Shown piece after piece: positions 1 through 7,221 of a stretch of 25,270 nucleotides of DNA. Source of the stretch: JACVRW01 sp034664105 (GTDB taxonomy: Bacteria; Actinomycetota; Thermoleophilia; Solirubrobacterales; Thermoleophilaceae). Position numbers and translations under genes: made by a program. The notes below the pieces were generated by a model that was not told the origin of the DNA, made no database searches, and saw only the letters and a list, made by a program, of their open reading frames with translations. Position 1 is the first letter of the stretch; each line of letters opens with the position of its first letter. Location: the NCBI GenBank assembly GCA_034664105.1, contig JAXDIH010000066.1, positions 1-25,270 on the forward strand. Reading direction: 5' to 3'.

Positions 1-110
1 GGCGTGCCGCCCTCGTCCTGAACGGCCTTCCACGGCTCGGTCAGCTCGACCTGCTCGACCCCGTCGGTAGCGAGGAACGCGATCTTCTTTCCTTCAAGTC
101 TGTTGGCCAT
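1..110 (-). CDS. DJ-1/PfpI family protein, N-terminal fragment (runs off the window)
   Basis: The ATG lies at 110-108 on the minus strand and 36 codons are visible before the window edge. The visible residues begin MANRLEGKKIAFLATDGVEQ and continue VELTEPWKAVQDEGGTP. This is the first strand and helix of a PfpI/DJ-1 type 1 glutamine-amidotransferase fold, including the Glu of the VEQVELTEP segment that usually sits near the catalytic Cys (the Cys is outside the window). Members act as stress-related glyoxalase, deglycase or peptidase-like proteins in the cytoplasm. The amine oxidase gene lies 40 bp upstream on the same strand. The gap carries a stress-type promoter (121-144), and no clear Shine-Dalgarno precedes the ATG. 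The family call is fairly secure; the exact activity is not. Confidence 0.8.
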   Translation of the reverse strand, partial: MANRLEGKKIAFLATDGVEQVELTEPWKAVQDEGGT

Positions 111-120
111 GGTTTCGAGG

Positions 121-144
121 TACCGGGACCGATCTGCCCTAAAC
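121..144 (-). promoter_or_regulatory. candidate SigB/SigF-type promoter for the DJ-1 gene
   Basis: On the minus strand the site reads GTTT, 15 nt, CGGTA, followed by 10 nt to the ATG at 110. Known SigB/SigF-class promoters read roughly GTTT-N(13-17)-GGGTA, so this site has one mismatch in the -10 half. The spacing is identical to the sites at 18015-18038 and 19908-19931. PfpI/DJ-1 proteins belong to general-stress regulons in other Gram-positives, which fits. The predicted transcript would start almost at the ATG. Confidence 0.45.
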
Positions 145-150
145 GACCAG

Positions 151-1515
151 CTAGAGGCGTTTGAGCACCGCGCTGGCCGCGACCTCGCCGGAGCGGACCG
201 CCCCGTCCATGTAGCCGTTCCAGACCGTGGCGTACTCGGCGCCGGCCCAATGCAGCGGGCCGATCGGCTCGCGCAGGGCGGGGCCGTAGCCGGTCCAGGC
301 GCCGGTCGGCATGTGGCAGCCGTAGCAGCCGCGCGACCACTCCTCCTCGGCCCAGAGGCGCTCCACGTAGCCGGCCGGGCGCCCCGCCCGGGGGCCGAAC
401 AGGCGGGTGAAGCAGTCCACCACCGCGGTACGGCGCTCCTCGGGGCGGAGCCGTCCCAGCTCGCGCGCCTGGCGCCCCTCGAGGAAGCCCAGCAGCACGC
501 CGGGCGAACCGCCCGGCGGGGAGTTGTCGTAGGTCAGTCTCACCGGCCCGATCTCGCTCGTGGCCTGGCCCGACAGCCCCTCGCTCCGCCAGAACGGCTC
601 GTCGTAGATCGCCATGCACTTCGCCACCGTCCCGAGCGGCATGCGCTGGGTGAGCTGGTCGCGAAAGCCGGGCAGCGGCGGGTCGTAGGCGATCCTGCCC
701 GCCAGGGTGGGCGCCACGGCGACGACCGCCTGGCGAGCGCGCACGGTCGCGCCGTCGGCCTCCACGGTCACCCCGTGGTCGCCGCGACGGATCATGCGGA
801 CCGGCGCGTCGAGGATCACGTTCTCCCGCTCCAGCGCCTGCGCCATCAGGATCGGGATGCGCTGCGACCCGCCCACGAAGCGGTCCTGCTGGGCGCCGCC
901 CTCGGTGTCGAACAGCATCTCGAGGCTGCCCGCCGAGTGGATGTAGAACAGCACGTGCAGGAGCGACATGTCCTCGGGCTGAGCCGCCCAGACGGCCTCG
1001 ATGCCGAGCTCCAGGAGCATCCGACCGGCCTTGGTGGCGAGGTTGCGGCGCATCCAGGTGGCGGCCGTCTGCCCGTCGAGGGCGGCGGCCTTCGGGGCCT
1101 CCCACGGCGCTTCGAGCGGCACTTGAGCGGCCAGCCGGTTGAGGCGACGCTGGGCGCGCTCCACGTCGAGCAGCACGAGCGGGTTGATGCGCGGGATCGT
1201 GCCCCGGTAGCGGCGCAGCCGACCGCCGTACTCGATCAGGTTCTCGCCCTCGCCGTGCGTGGGGAAGGTCTGCACGCCCAGCTCGCCCGCCAGCGCCGCC
1301 AGGCGCTCCTGCGTGGGCCCGATCCACTGGCCGCCCACCTCCACCACCTCGCCGCCGCCGATGTCTTCGTTGAGGACCCGGCCGCCGACCCGGTCGCGCG
1401 CCTCGACTACGACGACCTTGGCGCCGGCCGCGGCTGCCGTGCGTGCCGCCGAGAGCCCGGCCAGGCCGGCCCCGACCACGACCAGGTCGGCGTCACGCGT
1501 ATGCGAGTCCGGCAT
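151..1515 (-). CDS. flavin monoamine oxidase family protein
   Basis: This 454-residue FAD-dependent amine oxidase has the usual length for the family. It oxidises amines to imine/aldehyde plus H2O2. The FAD-binding GAGLAGL lies at residues 15-21, the ribose-binding Glu at 38, and RVGGR at 42-46. The C-terminal FAD motif (HWAGAEYATVWNGYMDGA) lies near 422-439. Cys397 in the motif RGCYGC aligns with the Cys that binds FAD covalently in mitochondrial MAO, and Lys299 aligns with the flavin-proximal Lys, so a covalently flavinylated, MAO-like enzyme is plausible. There is no signal peptide. The ATG at 1515 is the first in the frame. The substrate cannot be read from sequence. It sits divergently from the membrane protein at 1564 and upstream of the DJ-1 gene. 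Confidence 0.9.
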   Translation of the reverse strand: MPDSHTRDADLVVVGAGLAGLSAARTAAAAGAKVVVVEARDRVGGRVLNEDIGGGEVVEVGGQWIGPTQERLAALAGELGVQTFPTHGEGENLIEYGGRLRRYRGTIPRINPLVLLDVERAQRRLNRLAAQVPLEAPWEAPKAAALDGQTAATWMRRNLATKAGRMLLELGIEAVWAAQPEDMSLLHVLFYIHSAGSLEMLFDTEGGAQQDRFVGGSQRIPILMAQALERENVILDAPVRMIRRGDHGVTVEADGATVRARQAVVAVAPTLAGRIAYDPPLPGFRDQLTQRMPLGTVAKCMAIYDEPFWRSEGLSGQATSEIGPVRLTYDNSPPGGSPGVLLGFLEGRQARELGRLRPEERRTAVVDCFTRLFGPRAGRPAGYVERLWAEEEWSRGCYGCHMPTGAWTGYGPALREPIGPLHWAGAEYATVWNGYMDGAVRSGEVAASAVLKRL

Positions 1516-1563
1516 CGCGCCGCAACCCTATCCGCGCGACAGCCTTCGTTATGGTGAGCCCGG

Positions 1564-2370
1564 ATGAGCTCACCCCCGCGCAGCAAGCGCGAGGAGGAGC
1601 AGCGTCTCAACATGCGGACGCTCGTGATTGCGAGTGCCGCGTCTGCAACGGCGGCGCTCGTCACCTCGCGTCTGTGGATCGCCGGCACCTGGATCGCCGC
1701 GGCGATGACGCCTGTGCTGGTCACGCTGATCAGCGAGCTCCTGCGCCGGCCGACCGAGCGGATCGCCCGCGGCATCACCACCGACGGCCCCGCTCTGCAG
1801 CCGGACGCCGAGGCGTCCGTGCCGCGCGCGGTGGCCCCGGAGTCCGCCGCGGCCGAGCGCGTGGCGGAGCGGCTGCGCGGTGGCGATCCCGCCCGCGCGC
1901 TCCCGGATCCCGAGGCGCCGCTGCCGCAGGCGCGGCCGCGCGAAGCGGTGCCGCGCGGGGCTCCGCCGGCCCCCACCCGCGTGTACCGCAGCGAGGCGTC
2001 GCTTTCGGCGCCGCGCCGGCGCAGGATCGCGTTCCGCGTGGTGTTCGCCACGGCGGCGCTCGCCTTCGCGATCGGCCTGCTCGTGCTGACCGCCGGGGAG
2101 CTCCTCGGCGGCGGCTCGTTCGGCAACAACGACCGCCGCGTCACGGTCATCCCGGGATCGAGCAAGCAGAAGTCCAGCGACAACCAGGCGCCGGCGAGCA
2201 CCACGCCCGACCAGACCGAGACGCAGACCGAGCCCCAGCAGCCGACGACGACCACGGAAACGCCGACGGACACGGAGACCACGCCGACCACGCCGACGGC
2301 GCCCGAGCAGCAGCCGCCGGGCGAACCGGCGCCCACGGACACGACGCAGACCACGCCGGCCCAGCCCTGA
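1564..2370 (+). CDS. uncharacterised membrane protein with Thr/Pro-rich tail
   Basis: This 268-residue protein belongs to no family I can name. A charged N-terminus (SKREEEQR) is followed by a hydrophobic stretch at about 19-60. Next comes a polar, Pro/Ala/Arg-rich linker at about 62-155 and a second membrane helix at about 157-182. The tail from about 190 to 268 is low-complexity, rich in Thr, Pro, Gln and Glu (TTTTETPTDTETT type), typical of an extracytoplasmic, possibly glycosylated segment. The ATG at 1564 has only a poor ribosome-binding site. A TATGGT box at 1550-1555 ends 8 nt before it, so translation may be nearly leaderless. GC3 is very high throughout, so the frame is coding. An envelope role is an inference from topology only. 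Confidence 0.75.
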   Translation: MSSPPRSKREEEQRLNMRTLVIASAASATAALVTSRLWIAGTWIAAAMTPVLVTLISELLRRPTERIARGITTDGPALQPDAEASVPRAVAPESAAAERVAERLRGGDPARALPDPEAPLPQARPREAVPRGAPPAPTRVYRSEASLSAPRRRRIAFRVVFATAALAFAIGLLVLTAGELLGGGSFGNNDRRVTVIPGSSKQKSSDNQAPASTTPDQTETQTEPQQPTTTTETPTDTETTPTTPTAPEQQPPGEPAPTDTTQTTPAQP

Positions 2371-2409
2371 GCGAGGGACCCCGGCGGCCCTCGCGTGCGT
2401 ATCCGGGGC

Positions 2410-3342
2410 ATGCGACCCCGCCGCCTGCTCATCCCACTGCTCCTGCTCGCCTTCGTCCCGGCGTCCCCCGCGGCCGGTGACGGCCCGCCGACCTTGCGCG
2501 ACGCCGGCTCCGAGGGCGTCATCGACCGGGGCAGCGGCGATCGCCTCACCGCGCTCCCCGTTCGGGCCGCCACCGTGCTCACGCGGTCGCAGACCGACGG
2601 CGGTCGCGTGCGGTTCGCCGCCCTGGTGCGCGGGCGCTGGGGAGTGCCGGTGGTGGCCTACGACGCCACCTCCGGCGGGCTCTCCGCCGACGGCGCGACG
2701 CTGATCCTGATGCGCCCCCCGCGCACCTACCCGCGCCGCCGCACCAAGTTCGCGGTCGTGGACACGAAGCGGCTCGGCCTGCGGCGCACGATCGTCCTGA
2801 AGGGGGAGTGGAGCTTCGACGCGATCTCCCCCGACGGGTCGACGGTGTACCTCGTCCAAGCGCTTTCGCGCCGCGACCCGAACCGGTACGCGGTGCGCGC
2901 CTACGACATGCGCGCCCACCGGCTGCTGCCCGAGCCGATCGTGGACCGCTCCGAGCCCGACGAGCCGATGCGGGGCGTGCCCGTCACCCGGACGACCGGC
3001 CCTGGCGGGCGCTGGGAGTACACGCTCTACGCCGGCGGCGAGCACCCCTTCGTCCACGCGCTCGACACCGTGCGACGCCAGTCGATCTGCATCGACCTGC
3101 CCCAGCGCATCGCGCGCAGCCGCTACCTGTATCAGCTGCGTCTGCGGCTGCGCGGGAAGCAGGTGGCGGTCCTCCACCACGAGCGCGTGGTGGCCTCGGC
3201 ACCGCTGCGCCCGGCGCAGGCCTCCACGGGCAGCGGTCCTCCCTGGCTCCTGGCCGCGCTGGCGCTGACCGGCCTGGTCGCCGCGGCCGGCGTGCGGCGC
3301 GCGCGGCGGAGGCCTAGCCCGTCCGCGCACCCAGGCCGCTGA
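2410..3342 (+). CDS. exported, membrane-anchored beta-propeller-like protein
   Basis: The ATG at 2410 opens a clear signal peptide (MRPRRLLIPLLLLAFVPASPAAG); a GTG at 2395 would add five residues. The mature part contains short repeated strands of the type found in WD40/TolB-like propellers (FDAISPDGSTVYLVQ, YAVRAYDMRAHRLL, FVHALDTVRRQSICI). The frame closes with one C-terminal transmembrane helix (PPWLLAALALTGLVAAAGV) and an Arg-rich cytoplasmic end. This predicts a single-pass protein with an outside propeller-like domain. It lies 39 nt downstream of the previous gene and is probably co-transcribed with it. Its last 29 nt overlap the end of the convergent SDR gene. Function is unknown; the propeller assignment is tentative. 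Confidence 0.72.
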   Translation: MRPRRLLIPLLLLAFVPASPAAGDGPPTLRDAGSEGVIDRGSGDRLTALPVRAATVLTRSQTDGGRVRFAALVRGRWGVPVVAYDATSGGLSADGATLILMRPPRTYPRRRTKFAVVDTKRLGLRRTIVLKGEWSFDAISPDGSTVYLVQALSRRDPNRYAVRAYDMRAHRLLPEPIVDRSEPDEPMRGVPVTRTTGPGGRWEYTLYAGGEHPFVHALDTVRRQSICIDLPQRIARSRYLYQLRLRLRGKQVAVLHHERVVASAPLRPAQASTGSGPPWLLAALALTGLVAAAGVRRARRRPSPSAHPGR

Positions 3343-4366
3343 GGAACTCGCGGGCACGCAGCCGGCCGGCGTTGCCCGCCTCGAGCGGTGGGGTGTCGAG
3401 CCCCGCGCCCTCGCGCAGACCGGCGAGCAGGTCGCGGAGCGCGTCGGCGGCCGAGCGTCGCGGCTGCCAGCCCAGCTCCCGACGCGCGCGCGAGCAGTCC
3501 ATGATCGGCACCTGGAGCGCCATGTCGAGCCAGCCCGGCTCTGACGGCTGGAGGCGCAGCTTGAATGCCGCACTGGCCGCCGCTCGCAGGAGCCGCGCCG
3601 AGACCGGCACCGGCCGAGCACCCAGGATGCGGGCCAGCTCACCGGGATCCAGCACCGGCTCGGCCGCGATGTTGAAGGGCCCGGCGGCCTCGCCTACCAG
3701 GGCGAGCCTGTAGGCCTCACCGACGTCGTGGGAGTGCACCGCCTGGAAGACGAGCCGGTCCACGTCGGGGACCACGGGCAGCAGGGCCGGCCGCAGCAGC
3801 GAGCCCGGCAGCAGCGGACCCGCGAACAGCCGCCGGATGCCCGACGCCGCCTCGCGCTTGAAGATCAGGCCGGGCCGCATGCGGACGACGCGCACGTGCC
3901 GGTGCTCGGCCTCGAAACGATCCAGCAGCCTCTCCACCTCCGCCTTGTGGCGCGAGTAGAACGAGGTCGGGACCCCGCTGGTCGGCCAGCTCTCGTCCAC
4001 GCGGCGATCCTTCGGGCCGGGCGCGTAGGCGCCCACAGAGGAGGCGTACACGAGGGTGCCCACGCCGGCCGCGGCCGCCTCACCGAATACGCGTGCGCTG
4101 CCGTCCACGTTCACCGACCGCACCAGCCGCTGATCGCGGCCGGGCTGGATCAGCCAGGCCAGGTGCACGACCGCGTCGGCACCCTCGAAATGCGGGCGCA
4201 GCGGAGAGCTGCTCACGTCGGCCGCCCGCCACTCCACCTTGGGGAAGCTCGCCTCGGGGACCCGCCGGCACAGGCCGAGCACGGACTCCACCGCGGGCTC
4301 GTCGCCGAGCGAGCGCAGCAGGCTGGTGCCGACGTTCCCGCTGGCGCCGATTACGACGACTCGCAC
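3314..4366 (-). CDS. NAD-dependent epimerase/dehydratase family protein (extended SDR)
   Basis: A GTG at 4366, preceded by GGAGG with 7-nt spacing, gives a 350-residue protein. The Rossmann motif GASGNVG lies at residues 7-13. The NAD-binding acidic strand, the substrate-loop region AVVHLAWLIQP, an ASSVGAYAP segment with the catalytic Ser, and a YxxxK motif (FYSRHK) follow in the order expected of extended SDRs. Such enzymes reduce, epimerise or dehydrate NDP-sugars or related carbonyl substrates; the substrate is not evident. The C-terminal half (ELARILGARPVPV, RRELGWQPRRSA) is typical of the atypical/extended SDRs annotated as NAD-dependent epimerase. The gene starts inside the preceding 57-residue frame, suggesting translational coupling. 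A longer upstream start would destroy the good ribosome-binding site. Confidence 0.85.
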   Translation of the reverse strand: MRVVVIGASGNVGTSLLRSLGDEPAVESVLGLCRRVPEASFPKVEWRAADVSSSPLRPHFEGADAVVHLAWLIQPGRDQRLVRSVNVDGSARVFGEAAAAGVGTLVYASSVGAYAPGPKDRRVDESWPTSGVPTSFYSRHKAEVERLLDRFEAEHRHVRVVRMRPGLIFKREAASGIRRLFAGPLLPGSLLRPALLPVVPDVDRLVFQAVHSHDVGEAYRLALVGEAAGPFNIAAEPVLDPGELARILGARPVPVSARLLRAAASAAFKLRLQPSEPGWLDMALQVPIMDCSRARRELGWQPRRSAADALRDLLAGLREGAGLDTPPLEAGNAGRLRAREFLSGLGARTG

Positions 4367-4524
4367 GGCCGGGCCTCCGGCGGCAGCTCGACATCGGCGA
4401 GCTTCCGGCAGCCGGCCTGCGGCCCGATGCGGGCGTGCCACTCGACCCACCAACCCGCGTGGCGCACCGCCGACGCCGCCAGCGCCGCCGCCGCTTCCAG
4501 CCCGGTGATGATCCCGCCCGGCAC
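4351..4524 (-). CDS. small protein of 57 residues, coupled to the SDR gene
   Basis: On the minus strand a frame opens at GTG 4524, just after an in-frame TAG, and ends at TAA 4353-4351. It overlaps the SDR start by 16 nt. The product begins VPGGIITGLEAAAALAASAV and ends VELPPEARPCESS. About 90% of its third codon positions are G or C, whereas the competing frames are mixed, which argues that it is translated. The mid-part is Trp-rich (HAGWWVEWHARIG) with one Cys before the tail. I recognise no family. It fills what would otherwise be a long gap between the SDR and the cation transporter. Lack of a strong ribosome-binding site and short length keep confidence moderate. Confidence 0.5.
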   Translation of the reverse strand: MPGGIITGLEAAAALAASAVRHAGWWVEWHARIGPQAGCRKLADVELPPEARPCESS

Positions 4525-4530
4525 GCTGAC

Positions 4531-4560
4531 TGGCTACCCAGCCAACGGGGCTTCAACCCC
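4531..4560. promoter_or_regulatory. two adjacent inverted repeats in the divergent gap before the cation transporter
   Basis: TGGCT-ACCC-AGCCA (4531-4544) is followed at once by GGGG-CTTCAA-CCCC (4547-4560). Both lie in the 55-nt gap between the 57-residue gene (minus) and the transporter (plus). They could be operators for a metal sensor or short hairpins in the leader. The sequence does not match the czcD (NiCo) riboswitch as I know it. Minus-strand GGGTAG at 4539-4534, with GTTG 14 nt upstream, is a weak version of the stress promoter seen elsewhere in the window. Confidence 0.3.
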
Positions 4561-4579
4561 CTGTCACCATCTGGGCGAG

Positions 4580-5494
4580 ATGGCCCACCACCATCATCAC
4601 CACGTGCCGACCGGGGACAGCAAGCGGCTCGGCATCGCGCTCGCGCTCATCCTCGCGTTCATGGTGGTGGAGGTCGTGGCCGGCATCCTGGCCGACTCGC
4701 TGGCGCTGCTCTCCGACGCCGGCCACATGCTCACCGACGCCGGCGCGATCGCCCTCGCGCTGGTGGCCGCGCGGCTGGCCGCCAGGCCCGCCAGCGGCGG
4801 CTTCACTTTCGGCCTGAAGCGCGCCGAGATCCTGTCCGCCCAGGTCAACGGCGCCACGCTCGTCGCCCTTGCTGTGGTGATCCTCGCCGAGGGCGTGCGG
4901 CGCGTGATCGACCCACCGTCGGTCGAGGGCCTGCCCGTGCTCGTCGTGGCGGTCGCCGGGATCGCGGTGAACCTCGCCGCGACCTGGGTGCTGGCGGGGG
5001 CCGATCGGCGCAGCCTCAACGTGGAGGGCGCGTTCCAGCACGTGCTCACCGACCTGTTCGCCTTCATCGCGACCGCGATCGCCGGAGTCGTGATTCTGAC
5101 CACGGACTTCGGCCGCGCCGACGGCATCGCCGCCCTCCTGGTGGCCGCGCTGATGCTGCGCTCCGGCTGGGCCCTGCTGCGCGACTCGGGCCGGGTGCTG
5201 CTGGAGGCGGCCCCGCGCGGGCTCGATCCCGACGAGGTCGGGCGCACGCTGGCGGGGCAGCAACACGTGGTGGAGGTGCACGACCTGCACGTGTGGGAGG
5301 TGACCTCCGGCATGACCTCGCTGTCGGCGCACGTGACCGTGCGCGCCGGCTGCGACACCCAGTCCCACCGGCGCCAGCTCGCCGACCTGCTGCGCGTGCA
5401 GTTCGGCATCGACCACACAACGCTGCAGGTGGAGGAGCGGCACGAGGGGCCGCTGGAGATAGAGCCGCTGCGCCCCGGGCACCCGGCTGTGTAG
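4580..5494 (+). CDS. cation diffusion facilitator, CzcD/ZitB-type zinc exporter
   Basis: This 304-residue proton-coupled metal exporter of the inner membrane has six transmembrane helices between about residues 17 and 200 and a C-terminal metallochaperone-like domain at about 208-290. The transport site is the zinc-type HD-HD set: His49 and Asp53 in helix 2 (SDAGHMLTD) and His154 and Asp158 in helix 5 (FQHVLTD). The protein starts with six consecutive histidines at residues 3-8, a natural metal-binding tail. The start at ATG 4580 was chosen because it opens at this His run. An in-frame ATG at 4508 would add 24 residues (including another HH) but falls across the opposite-strand gene and its start region. 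The next gene begins immediately after the stop codon (TAGATG), so it heads the LigD-module operon. Confidence 0.92.
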   Translation: MAHHHHHHVPTGDSKRLGIALALILAFMVVEVVAGILADSLALLSDAGHMLTDAGAIALALVAARLAARPASGGFTFGLKRAEILSAQVNGATLVALAVVILAEGVRRVIDPPSVEGLPVLVVAVAGIAVNLAATWVLAGADRRSLNVEGAFQHVLTDLFAFIATAIAGVVILTTDFGRADGIAALLVAALMLRSGWALLRDSGRVLLEAAPRGLDPDEVGRTLAGQQHVVEVHDLHVWEVTSGMTSLSAHVTVRAGCDTQSHRRQLADLLRVQFGIDHTTLQVEERHEGPLEIEPLRPGHPAV

Positions 5495-6304
5495 ATGCCG
5501 CGCTTCGTGATCCAGCAGCACCACGCCACCAGCATGCACTGGGACTTCCGGCTGGAGGTGGCCGGGACGTTCAAGTCCTGGGCCGTGCCGAAGGGCCCTT
5601 CGCTGGACCCGCGCGACAAGCGCCTGGCGATGGCGGTGGACGACCACAGCATCGCCTGGGGAGACTTCGAGGGCGTCATCGGCGAGGGCCAGTACGGGGC
5701 CGGCCCGGTGATCGTGTGGGATCGCGGCACCTACGAGAACCTGCGCGACGAGCCGATGGAGGAGGCGCTCGCCGCCGGCCATGCGTCGTTCTGGCTCGAA
5801 GGCGAGAAGCTGCGCGGCGGCTGGAGCCTGCGCCGCATCGACGGCCGCCGCTGGCTGCTCGTCAAGCGCCGCGACGAGTACGCGAACACCGGCGACCCGG
5901 TCGCGACGCGGCCCGAGTCGGTGGTGTCCGGCCGCAGGATCGAGGGTAAACGCCTACGTATGCCACCACGCGGAGTCAAGCAGGGCACCAAGCGTGCCCG
6001 GCAGTACGAGGAGATCAAGAAGAGCGAGAAGAAGCAGGGTCGTTCCGAGCAGCGGGCCGAGGAGATCGCCGCCCGCACCGTGAACAAGGCGCGCGCCCGC
6101 AGCGGCGAGTCGCGCACACGGTCGCGCACCTCGACGCAGGACATGTCGTCCAGCCGCCGCGGCGGCCAGCGCTCCGGCACCAGCGGTCCGAAGGGTCGCA
6201 CCCGCGACCAGCTCTACAACGAGGCGAAGAAGCTCAACGTGGAGGGTCGTTCCCGGATGAACAAGGCGCAGTTGCAGCGCGCCGTAGACAACAAGAAGCG
6301 CTGA
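5495..6304 (+). CDS. LigD 3'-phosphoesterase (PE) domain protein with basic DNA-binding-like C-terminal half
   Basis: Residues 1 to about 130 form a LigD phosphoesterase module that trims 3' ends during end joining. His9, His15, Asp17, Arg19 and His51 have exactly the spacing of His42, His48, Asp50, Arg52 and His84 in Pseudomonas LigD, and FEGVIGEGQYGAG (58-70) follows. Residues 156-269 are different: a Lys/Arg-rich segment (KQGTKRARQYEEIKKSEKKQ, then AEEIAARTVNKARARSGES) ending in a Rho_N/SAP-like helix pair (TRDQLYNEAKKLNVEGRSRM). To my knowledge this half resembles small stand-alone actinobacterial proteins annotated as plasmid stabilization proteins. The join at about 5940-5960 has AT-ending codons and an internal ATG at 5960, so the second half might also be made separately. 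The gene abuts the transporter stop and is 14 nt from the ligase. Confidence 0.88.
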   Translation: MPRFVIQQHHATSMHWDFRLEVAGTFKSWAVPKGPSLDPRDKRLAMAVDDHSIAWGDFEGVIGEGQYGAGPVIVWDRGTYENLRDEPMEEALAAGHASFWLEGEKLRGGWSLRRIDGRRWLLVKRRDEYANTGDPVATRPESVVSGRRIEGKRLRMPPRGVKQGTKRARQYEEIKKSEKKQGRSEQRAEEIAARTVNKARARSGESRTRSRTSTQDMSSSRRGGQRSGTSGPKGRTRDQLYNEAKKLNVEGRSRMNKAQLQRAVDNKKR

Positions 6305-6318
6305 CCGGCTACGAGCCG

Positions 6319-7221
6319 ATGAAGGCCGTCCTCTGGGACGAGCCCTTCTCTGACCCCGATTGGATCTTCGAGCGCAAGCTGGACGGCGTGCGCTGCCTCG
6401 CGCACCGCGACGGCGGCGGCGCCGTCCGCCTGCTCTCGCGCACCGACCGCAACATGAACGGCGACTACCCTGAGCTGGTGAAGGCCCTCGAGAGCGAGCC
6501 CTGCCAGGACTTCGTGGTCGACGGGGAGGTCGTGGCCTTCGGGCCGCACGGAGTCACGAGCTTCTCGCGCCTCCAGCGCCGCGGCCGGGAGCGCGTGCCG
6601 GTGTTCCTGTACCTGTTCGACCTGCTGCGCCTCGACGGACGCGACGTCCGCGACCTGCCGCTGCGCAAGCGCAAGGCCGAGCTGCGCCGGGCGCTGACCT
6701 TCGACGGCCCGGTCCGCTACACCCCCCACCGCAACGAGCGCGGCGAGGAGATGTTCGAAGAGGCCTGCCGCAAGGGCCTCGAGGGCGTGATCGCCAAGCG
6801 CGCGGACAGCCCGTACCGCTCGACTCGATCGAGCGACTGGCGCAAGCTCAAGTGCCACGCCGAGCAGGAGCTCGTGATCGGCGGCTACACGGCTCCGCAG
6901 GGGTCGCGTACCGACTTCGGCGCGCTGCTCGTCGGCTACTGGGATGACGGGGACCTGCGCTACGCCGGCAAGGTCGGCACCGGCTTCGACCAGGAGACGC
7001 TGCGCGAGCTCGGCCAGCGGCTGCGCGACCTCGAGCGCCCCGACCCGCCGTTCGCCGACGTCGACCCGATCCCGCGCGGAACCCACTGGGTGGAGCCGGA
7101 GCTGGTCGGGCAGATCGGCTTCACCGAGTGGACGCGCGACGGACGCCTGCGCCACCCGCGCTTCCTCGGCCTGCGCACGGACAAGCCGGCCCGCGACGTG
7201 GTCAGGGAGCGGCCGGCGTGA
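6319..7221 (+). CDS. ligD: ATP-dependent DNA ligase, LigD ligase module
   Basis: This 300-residue stand-alone LIG module seals DNA ends in bacterial non-homologous end joining. Motif I is ERKLDGVR with nucleophile Lys20, and motif III is FLYLFDLL (about 96-103). Motif IV is EGVIAK (155-160), and motif V is DWRKLKC with Lys176 and Lys178. The OB-fold lies at about 183-300, ending in the motif VI-like RHPRFLGLRTDKPARDV. The length is that of the ligase part of a fused LigD. The ATG at 6319 lies 12 residues before the conserved core, as in most homologues; the ribosome-binding site is weak, so coupling to the upstream gene is likely. The polymerase gene starts inside its stop codon (GTGA). Confidence 0.93.
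   Translation: MKAVLWDEPFSDPDWIFERKLDGVRCLAHRDGGGAVRLLSRTDRNMNGDYPELVKALESEPCQDFVVDGEVVAFGPHGVTSFSRLQRRGRERVPVFLYLFDLLRLDGRDVRDLPLRKRKAELRRALTFDGPVRYTPHRNERGEEMFEEACRKGLEGVIAKRADSPYRSTRSSDWRKLKCHAEQELVIGGYTAPQGSRTDFGALLVGYWDDGDLRYAGKVGTGFDQETLRELGQRLRDLERPDPPFADVDPIPRGTHWVEPELVGQIGFTEWTRDGRLRHPRFLGLRTDKPARDVVRERPA

Noticed and set aside
4580..4606. The His6 run as vector-tag contamination
   Set aside because: The codons are mixed, no vector linker or protease site follows, and the frame continues directly into a native transporter with upstream genomic context.
3728..5494. A 588-codon open frame ending with the cation transporter
   Set aside because: The first part is the antisense shadow of the SDR gene with no recognisable domain. 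Transporter homology begins only near 4580.
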